Shown here one piece after another: positions 26,385 to 35,442 of a stretch of DNA of 64,000 nucleotides. A program made the translations under genes and the position numbers. The notes beneath the pieces are model-generated. The model was not told where the DNA came from and ran no database searches. It saw only the letters and a program-made list of their open reading frames with translations. The DNA is from an uncultured Clostridia bacterium (GTDB taxonomy: Bacteria; Bacillota; Clostridia; Christensenellales; Borkfalkiaceae), in assembly GCA_947629095.1 (NCBI GenBank), contig CANRCK010000002.1, forward strand, positions 1 through 64,000. The letters run 5' to 3'. Each line of letters opens with the position of its first letter. Position 1 is the stretch's first letter.

Positions 26385-29300
26385 TTAATTTACGGTGTTT
26401 ACGGCGCGGTTTTTGCGGCTTTTGCCGTTGGGATACGCCGCAGACAATCTGTGCACGGCGCAGTATACCGCGGGAATGAGTATGAGCGTTACAAGCGTGC
26501 CTATCAAAAGCCCGCCTATCACCACTATCCCCAAAGGCTGCATCAGCTCGGAGCCTTGACCTATGCCTATTGCAAGGGGGATGAGCGCCAGAATAGTTGT
26601 GAGCGTGGTCATAAATATCGGGCGCAGGCGCACCTTGCACGCCTCGCATACGGCGTTGAAATGGGGCATCCCGCCATCGTGAAGCTGCTTGATTTTTTCA
26701 AGCATAACTATGGCGTTGTTTACTATTACGCCCATGAGCATTATGAGCCCTATAAACGAAACAACGTTCAGAGTGGTGCGCGTTATTACGAGAAGAAGGA
26801 ACCCGCCCGTGAACGAGAACGGTATGCTTGCCATTATTATGAGAGGCTTTACCGCCGAGGAGAACTGTATTGCCATTACGGCATACAGAAGGAAGAAAGA
26901 TATTACGAGAGCCACTGCAAGCCCGCCGAACGCGTCGTTGAGATAGCTTGAAATGCCGCTCTGTTTGAAAGTGTAGCCGGCGTTGTTTTCGCGGTCGAGC
27001 ACGGTTTGTGCAATCTCCTTCATTCTGTTGCCCGCCGTGCCCGTGTCGGCGCCCGGCAGAGTTGCCGAAACGGAGACCATTCTCTTGCCGTCCGAGCGGC
27101 GTATGCAGGCGTCAACCTGCTTTGGCTCGCCCACGTCCGCAACCTGGCTCAGCTTTACGTTATTCCCCTCCGAATCGTGCCCCACAACAAAGTCCTTTAA
27201 GGAATTTACGTCGCCCAAGGCGTCCTTTCCGAAGCTTACGTTAACCGAGCACTCCTCCCCATCCAGAGTTGCCGTGCAAGCCGTGTAGGAAGCTATGCCT
27301 ATCCTGAGCGTGAGGACGAGGGTCTGATAGTCCAGCCCATACTCCGCAAGGGCACTCCTATCGAACCGAACGTCCGTCTGCCACTCCTTGTCGGCAGCCG
27401 AGGACTTGATGTCGGTGAAGCCGTCGTTTTTAAGCTCTTCGCCTATTTCTTCGGCAATTCTCACAAGCTCGTCGTTGCTGTCGCCGAGTATGGTAACGGA
27501 CAGATCGTCCGAACCGGACATAAGAGATGCCACTACTCCGTCTATCTCCTTTACGCTAAGTCCCACGCGCTCGGGGGAGGCGCTTACGTCCCCTGAGAGC
27601 TGACGGATTTTTTCAACATATTTTTCCGTGCCGCGGTTGGTTTTGAGCTGCACGGTGATTATGCCGGTGTCGGTTAAGGCAAGCAAGCCGTGCTTGCCTA
27701 CGCTGACTGAAATATAATCGAGATTATCCTTGAATTCTTCCTCTATTTTCCCCGCAAAAAGCGATACGTCCTCCTTTATTCGGTCGAGCGCAGTGCCCGG
27801 CGCGTAGGTGGAGGTTATTTCTATCTGCCCCTTGTCGATGGACGGAAGGAACTCGGTGCCCGTCAAAAACAACATTCCCACGCTTGCGGCGAAGATTATG
27901 ACAGCCGACAAAATGGGCACCCACTTCCGCTTTAAAACATTGGGCAGAATTTTGCCGTAGAAGTTGGTTATTGCGTTCATTAAACGCGGCTCTTTAAGCG
28001 CGCCGAGCCTGCTCCTCTTGGGCGAATTTTGCAATACAGGTTGCTCTTTTTCCTCTTCCCCGCCCCCTAAAGGCGCCGTTTCGGTCTCCGCTTCGGGCTG
28101 CGGTCCGGCACTGAGAGAGGAAGCCGATAAAGCCGTTCCCGGCAGGGCTTTTGAAAGCTTTCCGCCGCGCAGCATCCCTTTATCGCCGCAGAGCATTGCG
28201 TAGAGCGCGGGAATTACCGTTACGGCGACTATGAGCGAGAACGCCAGCGAGAATATGACGGCAAAGGACAGATCGGTGAATATTTCGCCCGTAAGCCCGC
28301 CGGAGAAGATTATGGGAATGAACACGCACACCGTGGTTATGGTGGAGCCGAACAGGGCGCCGCCCACCTCGGTAGTGCCGTCAACGGCTGCCTCGAACGC
28401 GGTTTTATCCATTTCACGGTGCTTTGTGATGCTCTCTATAACTACTATACTGTTGTCAACAAGCATACCTATGCCCACGGCAAGCCCGCCCAAGGATACC
28501 ATATTGAGCGTTATGCCCATGAGGGACAAACATATCATTGCGGCAAGCACCGAAAGGGGCATTGTGACAGCGATTATGAGGGACGTTTTTACTTTTTTGA
28601 GGAAAACGAAGATTACGAGCACCGCCAAAAGCCCGCCTATGAGCATACTTATAAGCACGTTGGAGATGCTGTCCGATATAAACCGCGACTGGTCGTCCAA
28701 CAGCTCTACGCGTATGCCGAGGGCTTCGGCTTCGCTGCCGCCGAGATAGTCGGCGTAGACGCTTTTTACCCTATCCACTACCGTCGAAGAGTTTGCGCCG
28801 TTGGCTTTGTAAATTTCAACCGTGGTGCCCTCTATTATCTGCGGCATTGCGCCGTCGCCGAAATACACGTAGGAGGAATATTGCTCCTCCGCCTCCACCG
28901 AAGCCACGTCCGCAACGGAAACAACTATGTTTTCATCGCCCGTCTTTAAAATTATCTGTTTTAAAAGTATATCGGGGATATCGGCTTGCTCCTGAACCTG
29001 ACTTTTAATCAAGCTGAAATACAGGGGCGTATCCACAAAAAGCTGCGCCGTTTCGGGGTCGTTTATATCGTAATCGGAGATAAAACCCAAAATTCCTTCG
29101 CGTATTTTTTCGCGCACCGACTTAAACGTTTTCGCGGGGATTTGGATGGGAGTGTTTTTAATGTCGTCGACGCTCTTTATGGAGGAGTTGTTTTTTATTT
29201 GTACCTTCCCTACCGTATCGGTGAGGTCGCCCAGAGGAATATCGAGCGCGCCGTAGGAGAATGCCTCCACAAAGAGTGGCGCCAACAGCTCCAGCCCCGC

Positions 29301-29864
29301 GTTGGGGCGTATGGTCCAAACCTTTTCGTAGCCGCCCTTTATTTCAACGCTCTCCACGCCGTCTATTGCCGAAAGTTTTGCCGAGAGACTCTTTGCGGCG
29401 GCGTAAGCGTTCTCCCGCCCCGATTCGGAAGATTCGGAAGTTACGGAGAGAACTGCAAGCGCCTCGGCGTTCAGGTCTATGTCATAGACGTCCGCGGTTA
29501 CGCCCTCGGGCAGACCTATTGCGGAGAGCTTGCTGCGTATATCGCTCTCCTTTTCGCCCGTGTCGGTGCCGTAATCGAAGGAAAGAACCACCGCCGAGAG
29601 ATTGTCGTAGGAATAGCTGTCAACCGCGGTGACCCCGCCAATAGACGAAAGACCTTCCTCGAGCTTGCCCGTGACGTCCTCTTCAACCGTGCCGGCGTTT
29701 GCGCCCGGATATACGACCTGAACGCACACCATGGGCACGTTGATATCGGGAAGTAAATTAATGGGCATCTGAAGAGTGGAATAGACCCCGAAGCCCAAAA
29801 CAAACGCAACGATGAGGACTATTGCCACAGACTGCCTGATTATGAAAGAAAAAAAACTTTTCAA
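26385..29864 (-). CDS. RND-family efflux transporter (HAE1/SwrC-like)
   Basis: A 1159-residue inner-membrane pump of the AcrB superfamily. It has the first helix with the QSVAIVLIVAFVLGFGVY opening, the PINLLPDINVP loop, two large periplasm-type domains and two bundles of six helices (one around LISMLIGGLLAVLVIFVFL and GMLVDNSIVVIESI). A variable linker near residues 590-640, rich in Glu, Pro and Ser, follows the first half. Homologues in Gram-positives export lipopeptides, drugs or lipids. No membrane-fusion or outer-membrane partner is nearby, as usual in monoderms. It overlaps the preceding small membrane-protein gene by four bases. Confidence 0.93.
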   Translation of the reverse strand: MKSFFSFIIRQSVAIVLIVAFVLGFGVYSTLQMPINLLPDINVPMVCVQVVYPGANAGTVEEDVTGKLEEGLSSIGGVTAVDSYSYDNLSAVVLSFDYGTDTGEKESDIRSKLSAIGLPEGVTADVYDIDLNAEALAVLSVTSESSESGRENAYAAAKSLSAKLSAIDGVESVEIKGGYEKVWTIRPNAGLELLAPLFVEAFSYGALDIPLGDLTDTVGKVQIKNNSSIKSVDDIKNTPIQIPAKTFKSVREKIREGILGFISDYDINDPETAQLFVDTPLYFSLIKSQVQEQADIPDILLKQIILKTGDENIVVSVADVASVEAEEQYSSYVYFGDGAMPQIIEGTTVEIYKANGANSSTVVDRVKSVYADYLGGSEAEALGIRVELLDDQSRFISDSISNVLISMLIGGLLAVLVIFVFLKKVKTSLIIAVTMPLSVLAAMICLSLMGITLNMVSLGGLAVGIGMLVDNSIVVIESITKHREMDKTAFEAAVDGTTEVGGALFGSTITTVCVFIPIIFSGGLTGEIFTDLSFAVIFSLAFSLIVAVTVIPALYAMLCGDKGMLRGGKLSKALPGTALSASSLSAGPQPEAETETAPLGGGEEEKEQPVLQNSPKRSRLGALKEPRLMNAITNFYGKILPNVLKRKWVPILSAVIIFAASVGMLFLTGTEFLPSIDKGQIEITSTYAPGTALDRIKEDVSLFAGKIEEEFKDNLDYISVSVGKHGLLALTDTGIITVQLKTNRGTEKYVEKIRQLSGDVSASPERVGLSVKEIDGVVASLMSGSDDLSVTILGDSNDELVRIAEEIGEELKNDGFTDIKSSAADKEWQTDVRFDRSALAEYGLDYQTLVLTLRIGIASYTACTATLDGEECSVNVSFGKDALGDVNSLKDFVVGHDSEGNNVKLSQVADVGEPKQVDACIRRSDGKRMVSVSATLPGADTGTAGNRMKEIAQTVLDRENNAGYTFKQSGISSYLNDAFGGLAVALVISFFLLYAVMAIQFSSAVKPLIIMASIPFSFTGGFLLLVITRTTLNVVSFIGLIMLMGVIVNNAIVMLEKIKQLHDGGMPHFNAVCEACKVRLRPIFMTTLTTILALIPLAIGIGQGSELMQPLGIVVIGGLLIGTLVTLILIPAVYCAVHRLSAAYPNGKSRKNRAVNTVN

Positions 29865-30148
29865 GATTCCACTGCTCCCAATTTTTCAAGCTTTACAAGA
29901 TTTACCTTTGCGATTATAACGCATATAAACGCGGCTATGATAGTGCCGAGGGCAAAAAAGCCCGTCACGGCTACGCCCGTTATAAGCCCCGCAAGATTTG
30001 AATTCTGCATTTCGGTAGCCGCCGCAACGGCTATGAATATGAGGAGAGCCGCGCATGCGGGAATTGCGCAGAACACAAATATTTTGATGCAGAGCAGACA
30101 TTTTTTCAGGCGGGCGACGTATCGCTCCGCCAGCTTTTCCTTTTCCAT
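29861..30148 (-). CDS. Small two-helix membrane protein
   Basis: A 95-residue protein of unknown family. A charged N-terminus (MEKEKLAERYVARLKKC) leads to two hydrophobic segments (about 20-42 and 53-82) and a short basic-acidic tail. The ATG at 30148 is chosen because it fits the gap after rex; the longer frame reads antisense-like residues across rex. It lies eight bases after rex and its stop overlaps the RND start (ATGA). The coupling suggests a role with the pump, but nothing in the sequence shows one. Confidence 0.7.
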   Translation of the reverse strand: MEKEKLAERYVARLKKCLLCIKIFVFCAIPACAALLIFIAVAAATEMQNSNLAGLITGVAVTGFFALGTIIAAFICVIIAKVNLVKLEKLGAVES

Positions 30149-30156
30149 ATATTCAC

Positions 30157-30768
30157 CTATATCCGGCTTGAAAGTATTGCAAGGCTTGCCGCCACGTCGA
30201 TATTTCTGACGTTTACGCCGTCGGGGACCTTTAAAAGAATGGGCGCAAAGTTGAGGATTGCCGAAATCCCGCACCCCACGAGGGTGTTGCACACTTCCTG
30301 CGCAACGGCTGCGGGAACGCAGATTACGGCAAGCCGCGCGCCCGTTTGGCTTATAACCCCGCGCGCCTCCCCAACGCCGTAAATTTTGCAATCCGCAACG
30401 CTCTTGCCCGCTTTTTGGGGGTCCGTATCGAACGCCGCCACTATGTCTATGCCGTAATTTTTAAAACCGCCGTAGGACATAAGCGCCCTGCCCAGCGCGC
30501 CCGCACCGAAGATGACGGCGGGCAATATGCGGTTGCAGCCGAGGTAGTCCTCTATTGCGGCAATGAGTTCGCCGCAGTCGTAGCCCGTGCGCGTTCTGCC
30601 CCGCGCCGAGGTGTATGCCAGATCCTTTCTTACGAGCACCTCGCCCATGCCGAGCGCGCGGGCTATTGCGCCCGAGGAGATATTACCCTCGGTTCTGCCG
30701 AGAGATTTTAAATAATTTAAATAGACGGGCAACCTCTGCAGGGAAGCCACCGGTATTTCCTTTTCCAT
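30157..30768 (-). CDS. rex: Redox-sensing transcriptional repressor Rex
   Basis: Rex senses the NADH/NAD+ ratio and represses fermentation and respiration genes when NADH is low. The 203-residue protein has an N-terminal winged helix (residues 1-80, RLPVYLNYLKSL and SSGAIARALGMGEVLVRKDL) and a Rossmann domain (GAGALGRALMSYGGF, then VAAFDTDPQKAG). A domain-swapped C-terminal helix closes the dimer. It follows the ROK kinase by 27 bases and precedes a small membrane protein and the RND pump, an uncommon neighbourhood for rex. No clear Rex operator was found at the operon promoter. Confidence 0.95.
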   Translation of the reverse strand: MEKEIPVASLQRLPVYLNYLKSLGRTEGNISSGAIARALGMGEVLVRKDLAYTSARGRTRTGYDCGELIAAIEDYLGCNRILPAVIFGAGALGRALMSYGGFKNYGIDIVAAFDTDPQKAGKSVADCKIYGVGEARGVISQTGARLAVICVPAAVAQEVCNTLVGCGISAILNFAPILLKVPDGVNVRNIDVAASLAILSSRI

Positions 30769-30795
30769 AATTTCAACCCGTAATTATTTAAAACG

Positions 30796-31719
30796 TTACA
30801 TAAACAGCGCGGCTGCGCCGTATGCGCCCGCACGGTTACCCAAGGAGGCGCACTTTATTTCTACGGGGGCGTAGTCCGCGGCAAAAATTTCCCTGTCCAC
30901 AAGGGCTTGAAGAGGCTTGGTGAGCCTTGTGCCCTGCGCGGCTACCCCGCCGCCTATCAGAATGACCTGCGGACGGAATATATTTGCAAGGTTTGCAATC
31001 CCGCAGGCAAGATTTTGGAGATATTTATCCACAACGCGCCGTGCGGAGTCGTCCGTATCCATATATTCGAACGCCGTTCTGCCGTCGGCGGTGTCGTGCG
31101 TGTAGGTCTTCCACATTGCCGAACCGGTGTCCTGCCTCATCGCTTTGCGCGTGCTCTCCGTGAGCGCCCTTGCAGAGCAATAAGCCTCAAAGCACCCGTA
31201 TCTGCCGCAAGTGCAGCGCACGCCGCCCCGCTCTATGACCATATGCCCGAGTTCCGCGCCGGCGCGCTTGTTGCCTTCAAAGAGTTCACCGTTTAAAACT
31301 ATTCCTCCGCCCACTCCCGTGCCGAGGGTTATAAGAATACTGTTTGCCACGCCCCCGCCCGCGCCGAAGCGCGCTTCGCCAAGGGCAGCCGCGTTTGCGT
31401 CGTTGCAAACTTTTACGGGCAGCGAAAGATTTTTTTGGAGAAGTTCTTTGAGCGGATAATTTTCCAGACCGAGATTAGCCGCCTTTACAACCTCTCCGTC
31501 CTCCGTGATAACTCCGGGGCAGCAAACGCCAATCCCGTCTATTTTTGAAAAAGTTATGCCGCTGCCCGAAGCAAGCAGCTCCACAAGCTCCTCTATGCAG
31601 CCTGCAAGCTCCAAGCCCGTGCGGGTGGGTATGTCGTGCTCGTACACGGCTTTGCCGTCCTTTAAAACCAAACCTTTTATAAACGTTCCGCCAACGTCAA
31701 GCCCGAGTATGCAGCCCAT
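30796..31719 (-). CDS. ROK-family sugar kinase (glucokinase type)
   Basis: A 307-residue kinase. It has the phosphate-binding LGLDVGGTFIKG at the N-terminus, ICNDANAAAL-like KVCNDANAAALGEA, LGTGVGGGIV, and the ROK zinc site TCGRYGCFEAYCS preceded by GHMVIERGG. These fit ATP-dependent glucokinases; there is no N-terminal DNA-binding domain, so it is not a repressor. The ATG at 31719 has a GGGGGAGG ribosome-binding site seven bases upstream. The promoter overlaps a perfect palindrome, implying control by a separate repressor. Confidence 0.92.
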   Translation of the reverse strand: MGCILGLDVGGTFIKGLVLKDGKAVYEHDIPTRTGLELAGCIEELVELLASGSGITFSKIDGIGVCCPGVITEDGEVVKAANLGLENYPLKELLQKNLSLPVKVCNDANAAALGEARFGAGGGVANSILITLGTGVGGGIVLNGELFEGNKRAGAELGHMVIERGGVRCTCGRYGCFEAYCSARALTESTRKAMRQDTGSAMWKTYTHDTADGRTAFEYMDTDDSARRVVDKYLQNLACGIANLANIFRPQVILIGGGVAAQGTRLTKPLQALVDREIFAADYAPVEIKCASLGNRAGAYGAAALFM

Positions 31720-31734
31720 AAAATTACCTCCCCC

Positions 31735-31758
31735 ATAAACTATATGAGTATAGTTTAT
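31735..31758. promoter_or_regulatory. Perfect palindromic operator over the ROK kinase promoter
   Basis: ATAAACTATA, four bases, then TATAGTTTAT: a perfect 10-4-10 dyad. It covers the -10 box (31752-31757) and the predicted start of transcription (about 31745), a classic repressor position. Confidence 0.65.
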
Positions 31759-31780
31759 GTGTTTTTTAACCAACTGTCAA
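31752..31780 (-). promoter_or_regulatory. Promoter of the ROK-rex-pump operon
   Basis: On the minus strand consensus TTGACA (31775-31780), 17 bases, then TAAACT (31752-31757). The -10 is weak and lies inside the palindrome. Confidence 0.65.
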
Positions 31781-31803
31781 GAATTTATTTATACGTTTGA
31801 TGC

Positions 31804-31825
31804 AAAAAAGGCGCACTGTGGCGCC
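31804..31825 (-). terminator. Intrinsic terminator after dut
   Basis: On the minus strand GGCGC, a six-base loop and GCGCC are followed by T6, about 53 bases past the dut stop. The stem is short. Confidence 0.6.
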
Positions 31826-31877
31826 CTTGGGAAATGATAAATTGCGTTTTTATTTTAAGTGTTCCCGCCGGAAGCGC

Positions 31878-32315
31878 TCACTTCAAGCCCGTGGAACCAA
31901 AGCCGCCCCCGCCGCGCGCGGTTTGGGAAAGCTCGTCCAAGAGCACGAATTCCGCGGTTATATAAGGCGTTATGACGAGCTGGGCTATGCGCTCCCCTTG
32001 GGAGACGGTTTGGGGGATATCGGAGTGATTTAAAAGCGCAACCTTAACTTCGCCGCGATAGTCGCAGTCCACAACCCCCACTTTATTTGCGGGCGCAAGC
32101 CCGCGCTTTGTGGCAAGCCCGCTGCGGGCGTAGATCAGCCCCGCATATCCCACGGGCAACTCGAGCGCAATACCCGTAGGAATGACCTCCGTTGAGTGGG
32201 GAAGAATTGTAATTTCGCCGCTTATACAGGCGTACAAATCCGCCCCCGCGGCAAACTCGCTGCCGTATGATGGAATAACGGCATTGGGATTGAGCATTTT
32301 AATGTTGACTTTCAT
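31878..32315 (-). CDS. dut: dUTP diphosphatase
   Basis: Dut hydrolyses dUTP to dUMP and PPi, keeping uracil out of DNA and feeding thymidylate synthesis. The 145-residue trimeric-type enzyme shows motif 1 (AAGADLYA), motif 2 (ARSGLATKRGL), motif 3 (VGVVDCDYRGEVKV), motif 4 (GERIAQLVI) and the C-terminal motif 5 (RGGGGFGSTG). The ATG at 32315 follows AAGGAG and fits family length. It lies ten bases after nrdG, so dNTP synthesis and cleansing are linked. Confidence 0.97.
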   Translation of the reverse strand: MKVNIKMLNPNAVIPSYGSEFAAGADLYACISGEITILPHSTEVIPTGIALELPVGYAGLIYARSGLATKRGLAPANKVGVVDCDYRGEVKVALLNHSDIPQTVSQGERIAQLVITPYITAEFVLLDELSQTARGGGGFGSTGLK

Positions 32316-32325
32316 AAAGTTCTCC

Positions 32326-32859
32326 TTACACAAAATCCTTTTCGTTCCAAAGGACAATATCGTCCGTTTCAAGCGTGGGTTTGACAAGTATTATCCGCTG
32401 GTTGGACGAGCCGCGGAACAGTAAATTCAAATCTTTAAGGGCTTCCACAAACCTGCCGTCCACAAGCACGTCGAGGGTGTGCAAAATGCGCATATTGGTT
32501 TGAATATCCCCCAGCTTGCCCGTCAAAATATCCCTTTCCAAATCGTAGCCGGTAAAGCTCCAAAGCGATTTTTGCGGATACGTGTTGCGTAATCGCTCCA
32601 TAAAAGGGGCAAGACGGGCTGCGTTTTCGGGTTCGAACGGGTCGCCCCCCAAAAGCGTAAAACCCTTTATGTAGTCCGGCTCCATGGACTTTATTATTTT
32701 GTCCTCCACCTCTGCGGTAAACGGTTCGCCGTAGCCGAAGTCCCACGTTTCGGGGTTGAAGCAGTTTTTGCAGTGGTTGCGGCAGCCGCTGACGTACAGC
32801 GAAGTGCGCACCCCCGGTCCGTTGGATATATCAAAATATTTTATTTTTGCATAGTTCAT
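32326..32859 (-). CDS. nrdG: Anaerobic ribonucleotide reductase activase
   Basis: NrdG is the radical-SAM enzyme that installs the glycyl radical on NrdD. The 177-residue protein has the cluster-binding C-x3-C-x2-C (Cys26, Cys30, Cys33) in SGCRNHCKNC, after NGPGVRTSLYVSGC, and the SAM-binding GGDPFEPEN. A GGGAG ribosome-binding site precedes the ATG. Although it is normally adjacent to nrdD, here 355 bases containing repeat DNA separate the two; whether they remain co-transcribed is unclear. Confidence 0.96.
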   Translation of the reverse strand: MNYAKIKYFDISNGPGVRTSLYVSGCRNHCKNCFNPETWDFGYGEPFTAEVEDKIIKSMEPDYIKGFTLLGGDPFEPENAARLAPFMERLRNTYPQKSLWSFTGYDLERDILTGKLGDIQTNMRILHTLDVLVDGRFVEALKDLNLLFRGSSNQRIILVKPTLETDDIVLWNEKDFV

Positions 32860-33214
32860 AAAAAAATCTCCCGTAAATGCAGGGACGTGTTGAGTTTTTC
32901 GCCCCGAACGGTTTATTTAAGCCGCTTTGTGCACAAAGCGGCTTGAATTGAATATGGATTTTTGACAATCCCCTCAGTCTCGCTTTGCTCGACAGCTCCC
33001 CTTGCTAAGGGGAGCCAAGGGGTAGGGTGCAATTACTAAGTTAGCGGTGTGAAGAAGCGAGCAAGACCTTGCAATTACGAAGTTAGCGGTGGGTAGAAGC
33101 GAGTTATGCAAGGCGCGCGAGGAAAACCTGAGGGAGTTTACTAAATGGTAAATGACCGAAGGTTGCCGCAGCGCAACACAGCAGAACGACGCTTATACAC
33201 GCCGCCGCGGCAGC
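32860..33214. repeat. nrdD-nrdG spacer with palindrome and repeat copy 2
   Basis: No gene is visible. The spacer holds a perfect 26-bp palindrome (32919-32944, arms AAGCCGCTTTGTG) and an inverted copy of the dispersed repeat core (32965-32997) with its GGGGAGCC hairpin. It also holds two tandem 32-bp units (33029-33060 and 33071-33102) that start GCAATTAC and agree at about 28 positions. The palindrome lacks a T run, so it is a poor terminator. Confidence 0.7.
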
Positions 33215-35341
33215 TCAAAGGTGCAGCACGCGCGCCTTAATCTCCTTAGTCTTGCCCACATTCCAAAAGTTTTCGCCAAGATATCCGCAGGTACGGCGGG
33301 TAACGTTCATCTTGCGCTGGTCCTTGTTGTGGCAGACGGGGCACTCCCACTCGTTGTCGTCGTTTATTATAATTTCGCCGTCGAAGCCGCAAACGTGGCA
33401 ATAGTCGGACTTGGTGTTGAATTCGGCGTACTGTATGTTGTCGTAAATGAACTTTACAACGTCCTCCAAAGCCTGCAAATTGTGGCGCATATTGGGGATT
33501 TCAACGTACGAGATTGCGCCGCCCGAGGAAATCTTTTGGAACTGGCTTTCGAACGTGAATTTTGAGAACGCGTCTATGTGCTCGCGCACGTCAACGTGGT
33601 AGCTGTTTGTGTAGTAGCCCTTGTCGGTTACGTCGGGAATGGTGCCGAAGCGCTCCTTATCGATTCTTGCAAAGCGGTAGCAGAGCGACTCCGCGGGCGT
33701 GCCGTAGAGGGCAAAGCCCAGCCCCGTCTCCTTTTTCCACTTGTTGCAGTGGTCGCGCAGACAGTTCATAACTTTGAGCGCAAATTCCTGCCCCTCGGGA
33801 GTGGTGTGAGACACGCCCTTTACGAGCTTGGTAACCTCATACAGCCCTATATATCCCAAAGATATCGAAGAATATCCGCCGTGCAGATACTTATCTATTT
33901 TTTCGCCCGGCTGCAATCTTGCAATTGCGCCGTACTGCCAGTGCACGGGGGAAACGTCGCTTGTAACGCCCTCCAACGCCTCGTGGCGGCAAATGAGAGC
34001 TTCATAGCAGAGCTGCAATCTGTCCTCTAAAATCTCCCAGAACTTCTTTTCGTCGCCCTTGGCAAGAATCCCGCACTGGGGAAGGTTTATGGACACTACG
34101 CCCTGGTTGAACCTGCCCTCGAACTTATAGTTGCCGTTTTCGTCCTTCCAAGGAGCAAGGAAGGAACGGCAGCCCATCGGCGAAAAAACGTTGCCTTCGT
34201 AATTTTCCCTCATCTTTTTAGCCGAAATATAGTCGGGGTAGAGCCTCTTGGAGGAGCACTTTACGGCAAGCTTTGTAAGATAGTCGTATTTTCCGCCCTT
34301 CAGGCAGTTGTTCTCGTCGAGGACGTACACGAGCTTGGGGAATGCGGGGGTGATATACACGCCCTTTTCGTTTTTTATGCCCTGATAACGCTGGTTTAAA
34401 ATTTCCTCTATTATCATGGCGTTCTCTTCTATATACTCGTCCTTGTCGTCGAGATACATAAATATGGTTACGAACGGCGATTGCCCGTTAGTGGTCATTA
34501 AGGTGTTTATTTGATATTGTATGGTCTGTACGCCGGCTTTGAGAGCCTCCTTTATGCGCATATCCACAAACTGCTTTTTGGTTGCGGCGTCTATTTTGTC
34601 GCCGAACTTCTCCTCGCACTGCTGCATATACTTGTCGCGCGTGCGCCTTAAATATTTGCCGAGATGGGCAATATTTACGGACTGTCCGCCGTACTGCGAC
34701 GAGGCGACCGAAGCTATTATCTGCGTGGTTATGGTGCACGCCGTCTGGAAGGACTTGGGGCTTTCAATCATCTTGCCGTTCATAACGGTGCCGTTTTCAA
34801 GCATATCCTTTAAGTTTATAAGGCAGCAGTTGAAAATGGGCTGCAAAAAGTAGTCCGCGTCGTGGAAGTGTATTGCGCCCTCGTCGTGCGCCTTGGAAAT
34901 TTTTTCGGGCAGGAGTATACGGCGGGTGAGGTCCTTGGAAACCTCGCCTGCAATAAGATCGCGCTGGGTTGCCGCCGTGCGCGCGTTTTTGTTGGAGTTC
35001 TCCTCCATTACGTCCTTATTCTTGTTGCGGATAAGGGAGAGAATACTCTCGTCGGTTGTGTTGGCTTTTCTTATAAGGGCGCGCTCGTAGCGGTAGAGAA
35101 TGTAAGCCTTCATAAGCTGGAACTTTTGCAGTTCCATCAGTTGCTCCTCCACCATATCCTGAATATCCTCAACGAGCAGCCTGGACCTATGGCGGCTTGC
35201 GATATTATCCACAATCGCCTCTATCTGGGCGTCGGTTATCCTGTCCTCGAAGTCCACCGCTTCGTTTGCCTTTGAAATTGCCTTTACGATTTTGCTTCTG
35301 TCAAAATCGCACGTCGTTCCGTCACGCTTTATAACTTTCAT
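33215..35341 (-). CDS. nrdD: Anaerobic ribonucleoside-triphosphate reductase
   Basis: The catalytic class III reductase makes dNTPs from NTPs without oxygen. The 708-residue protein has an N-terminal ATP-cone (KVIKRDGTTCDFDRSKI), the catalytic barrel (AKCSSKRLYPD, SFLAPWKDENGN), four Cys for zinc near the C-terminus (CHVCG, CPVCH) and the glycyl-radical loop RRTCGYLG, where the radical forms on the last Gly. Length is typical. Two NrdR-like boxes and a consensus promoter lie upstream. This marks the host as able to grow anaerobically. Confidence 0.97.
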   Translation of the reverse strand: MKVIKRDGTTCDFDRSKIVKAISKANEAVDFEDRITDAQIEAIVDNIASRHRSRLLVEDIQDMVEEQLMELQKFQLMKAYILYRYERALIRKANTTDESILSLIRNKNKDVMEENSNKNARTAATQRDLIAGEVSKDLTRRILLPEKISKAHDEGAIHFHDADYFLQPIFNCCLINLKDMLENGTVMNGKMIESPKSFQTACTITTQIIASVASSQYGGQSVNIAHLGKYLRRTRDKYMQQCEEKFGDKIDAATKKQFVDMRIKEALKAGVQTIQYQINTLMTTNGQSPFVTIFMYLDDKDEYIEENAMIIEEILNQRYQGIKNEKGVYITPAFPKLVYVLDENNCLKGGKYDYLTKLAVKCSSKRLYPDYISAKKMRENYEGNVFSPMGCRSFLAPWKDENGNYKFEGRFNQGVVSINLPQCGILAKGDEKKFWEILEDRLQLCYEALICRHEALEGVTSDVSPVHWQYGAIARLQPGEKIDKYLHGGYSSISLGYIGLYEVTKLVKGVSHTTPEGQEFALKVMNCLRDHCNKWKKETGLGFALYGTPAESLCYRFARIDKERFGTIPDVTDKGYYTNSYHVDVREHIDAFSKFTFESQFQKISSGGAISYVEIPNMRHNLQALEDVVKFIYDNIQYAEFNTKSDYCHVCGFDGEIIINDDNEWECPVCHNKDQRKMNVTRRTCGYLGENFWNVGKTKEIKARVLHL

Positions 35342-35405
35342 CTTATTGTGCCTGCCTTAAAATATTGGTGCGGAAGAGACTCCCCCTTCCAAAATGAACG
35401 TTGTT

Positions 35406-35434
35406 ATTTTAACATACCGTTTAAGGCTTGTCAA
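35406..35434 (-). promoter_or_regulatory. Promoter of nrdD
   Basis: On the minus strand TTGACA (35429-35434), 17 bases, TAAAAT (35406-35411). The predicted leader to the nrdD ATG is about 58 bases. Confidence 0.8.
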
Positions 35435-35442
35435 TACAGCGC

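Noticed and set aside
33029-33102. Tandem 32-bp units as a CRISPR array
   Set aside because: Only two units, imperfect, with a ten-base interval and no cas genes.
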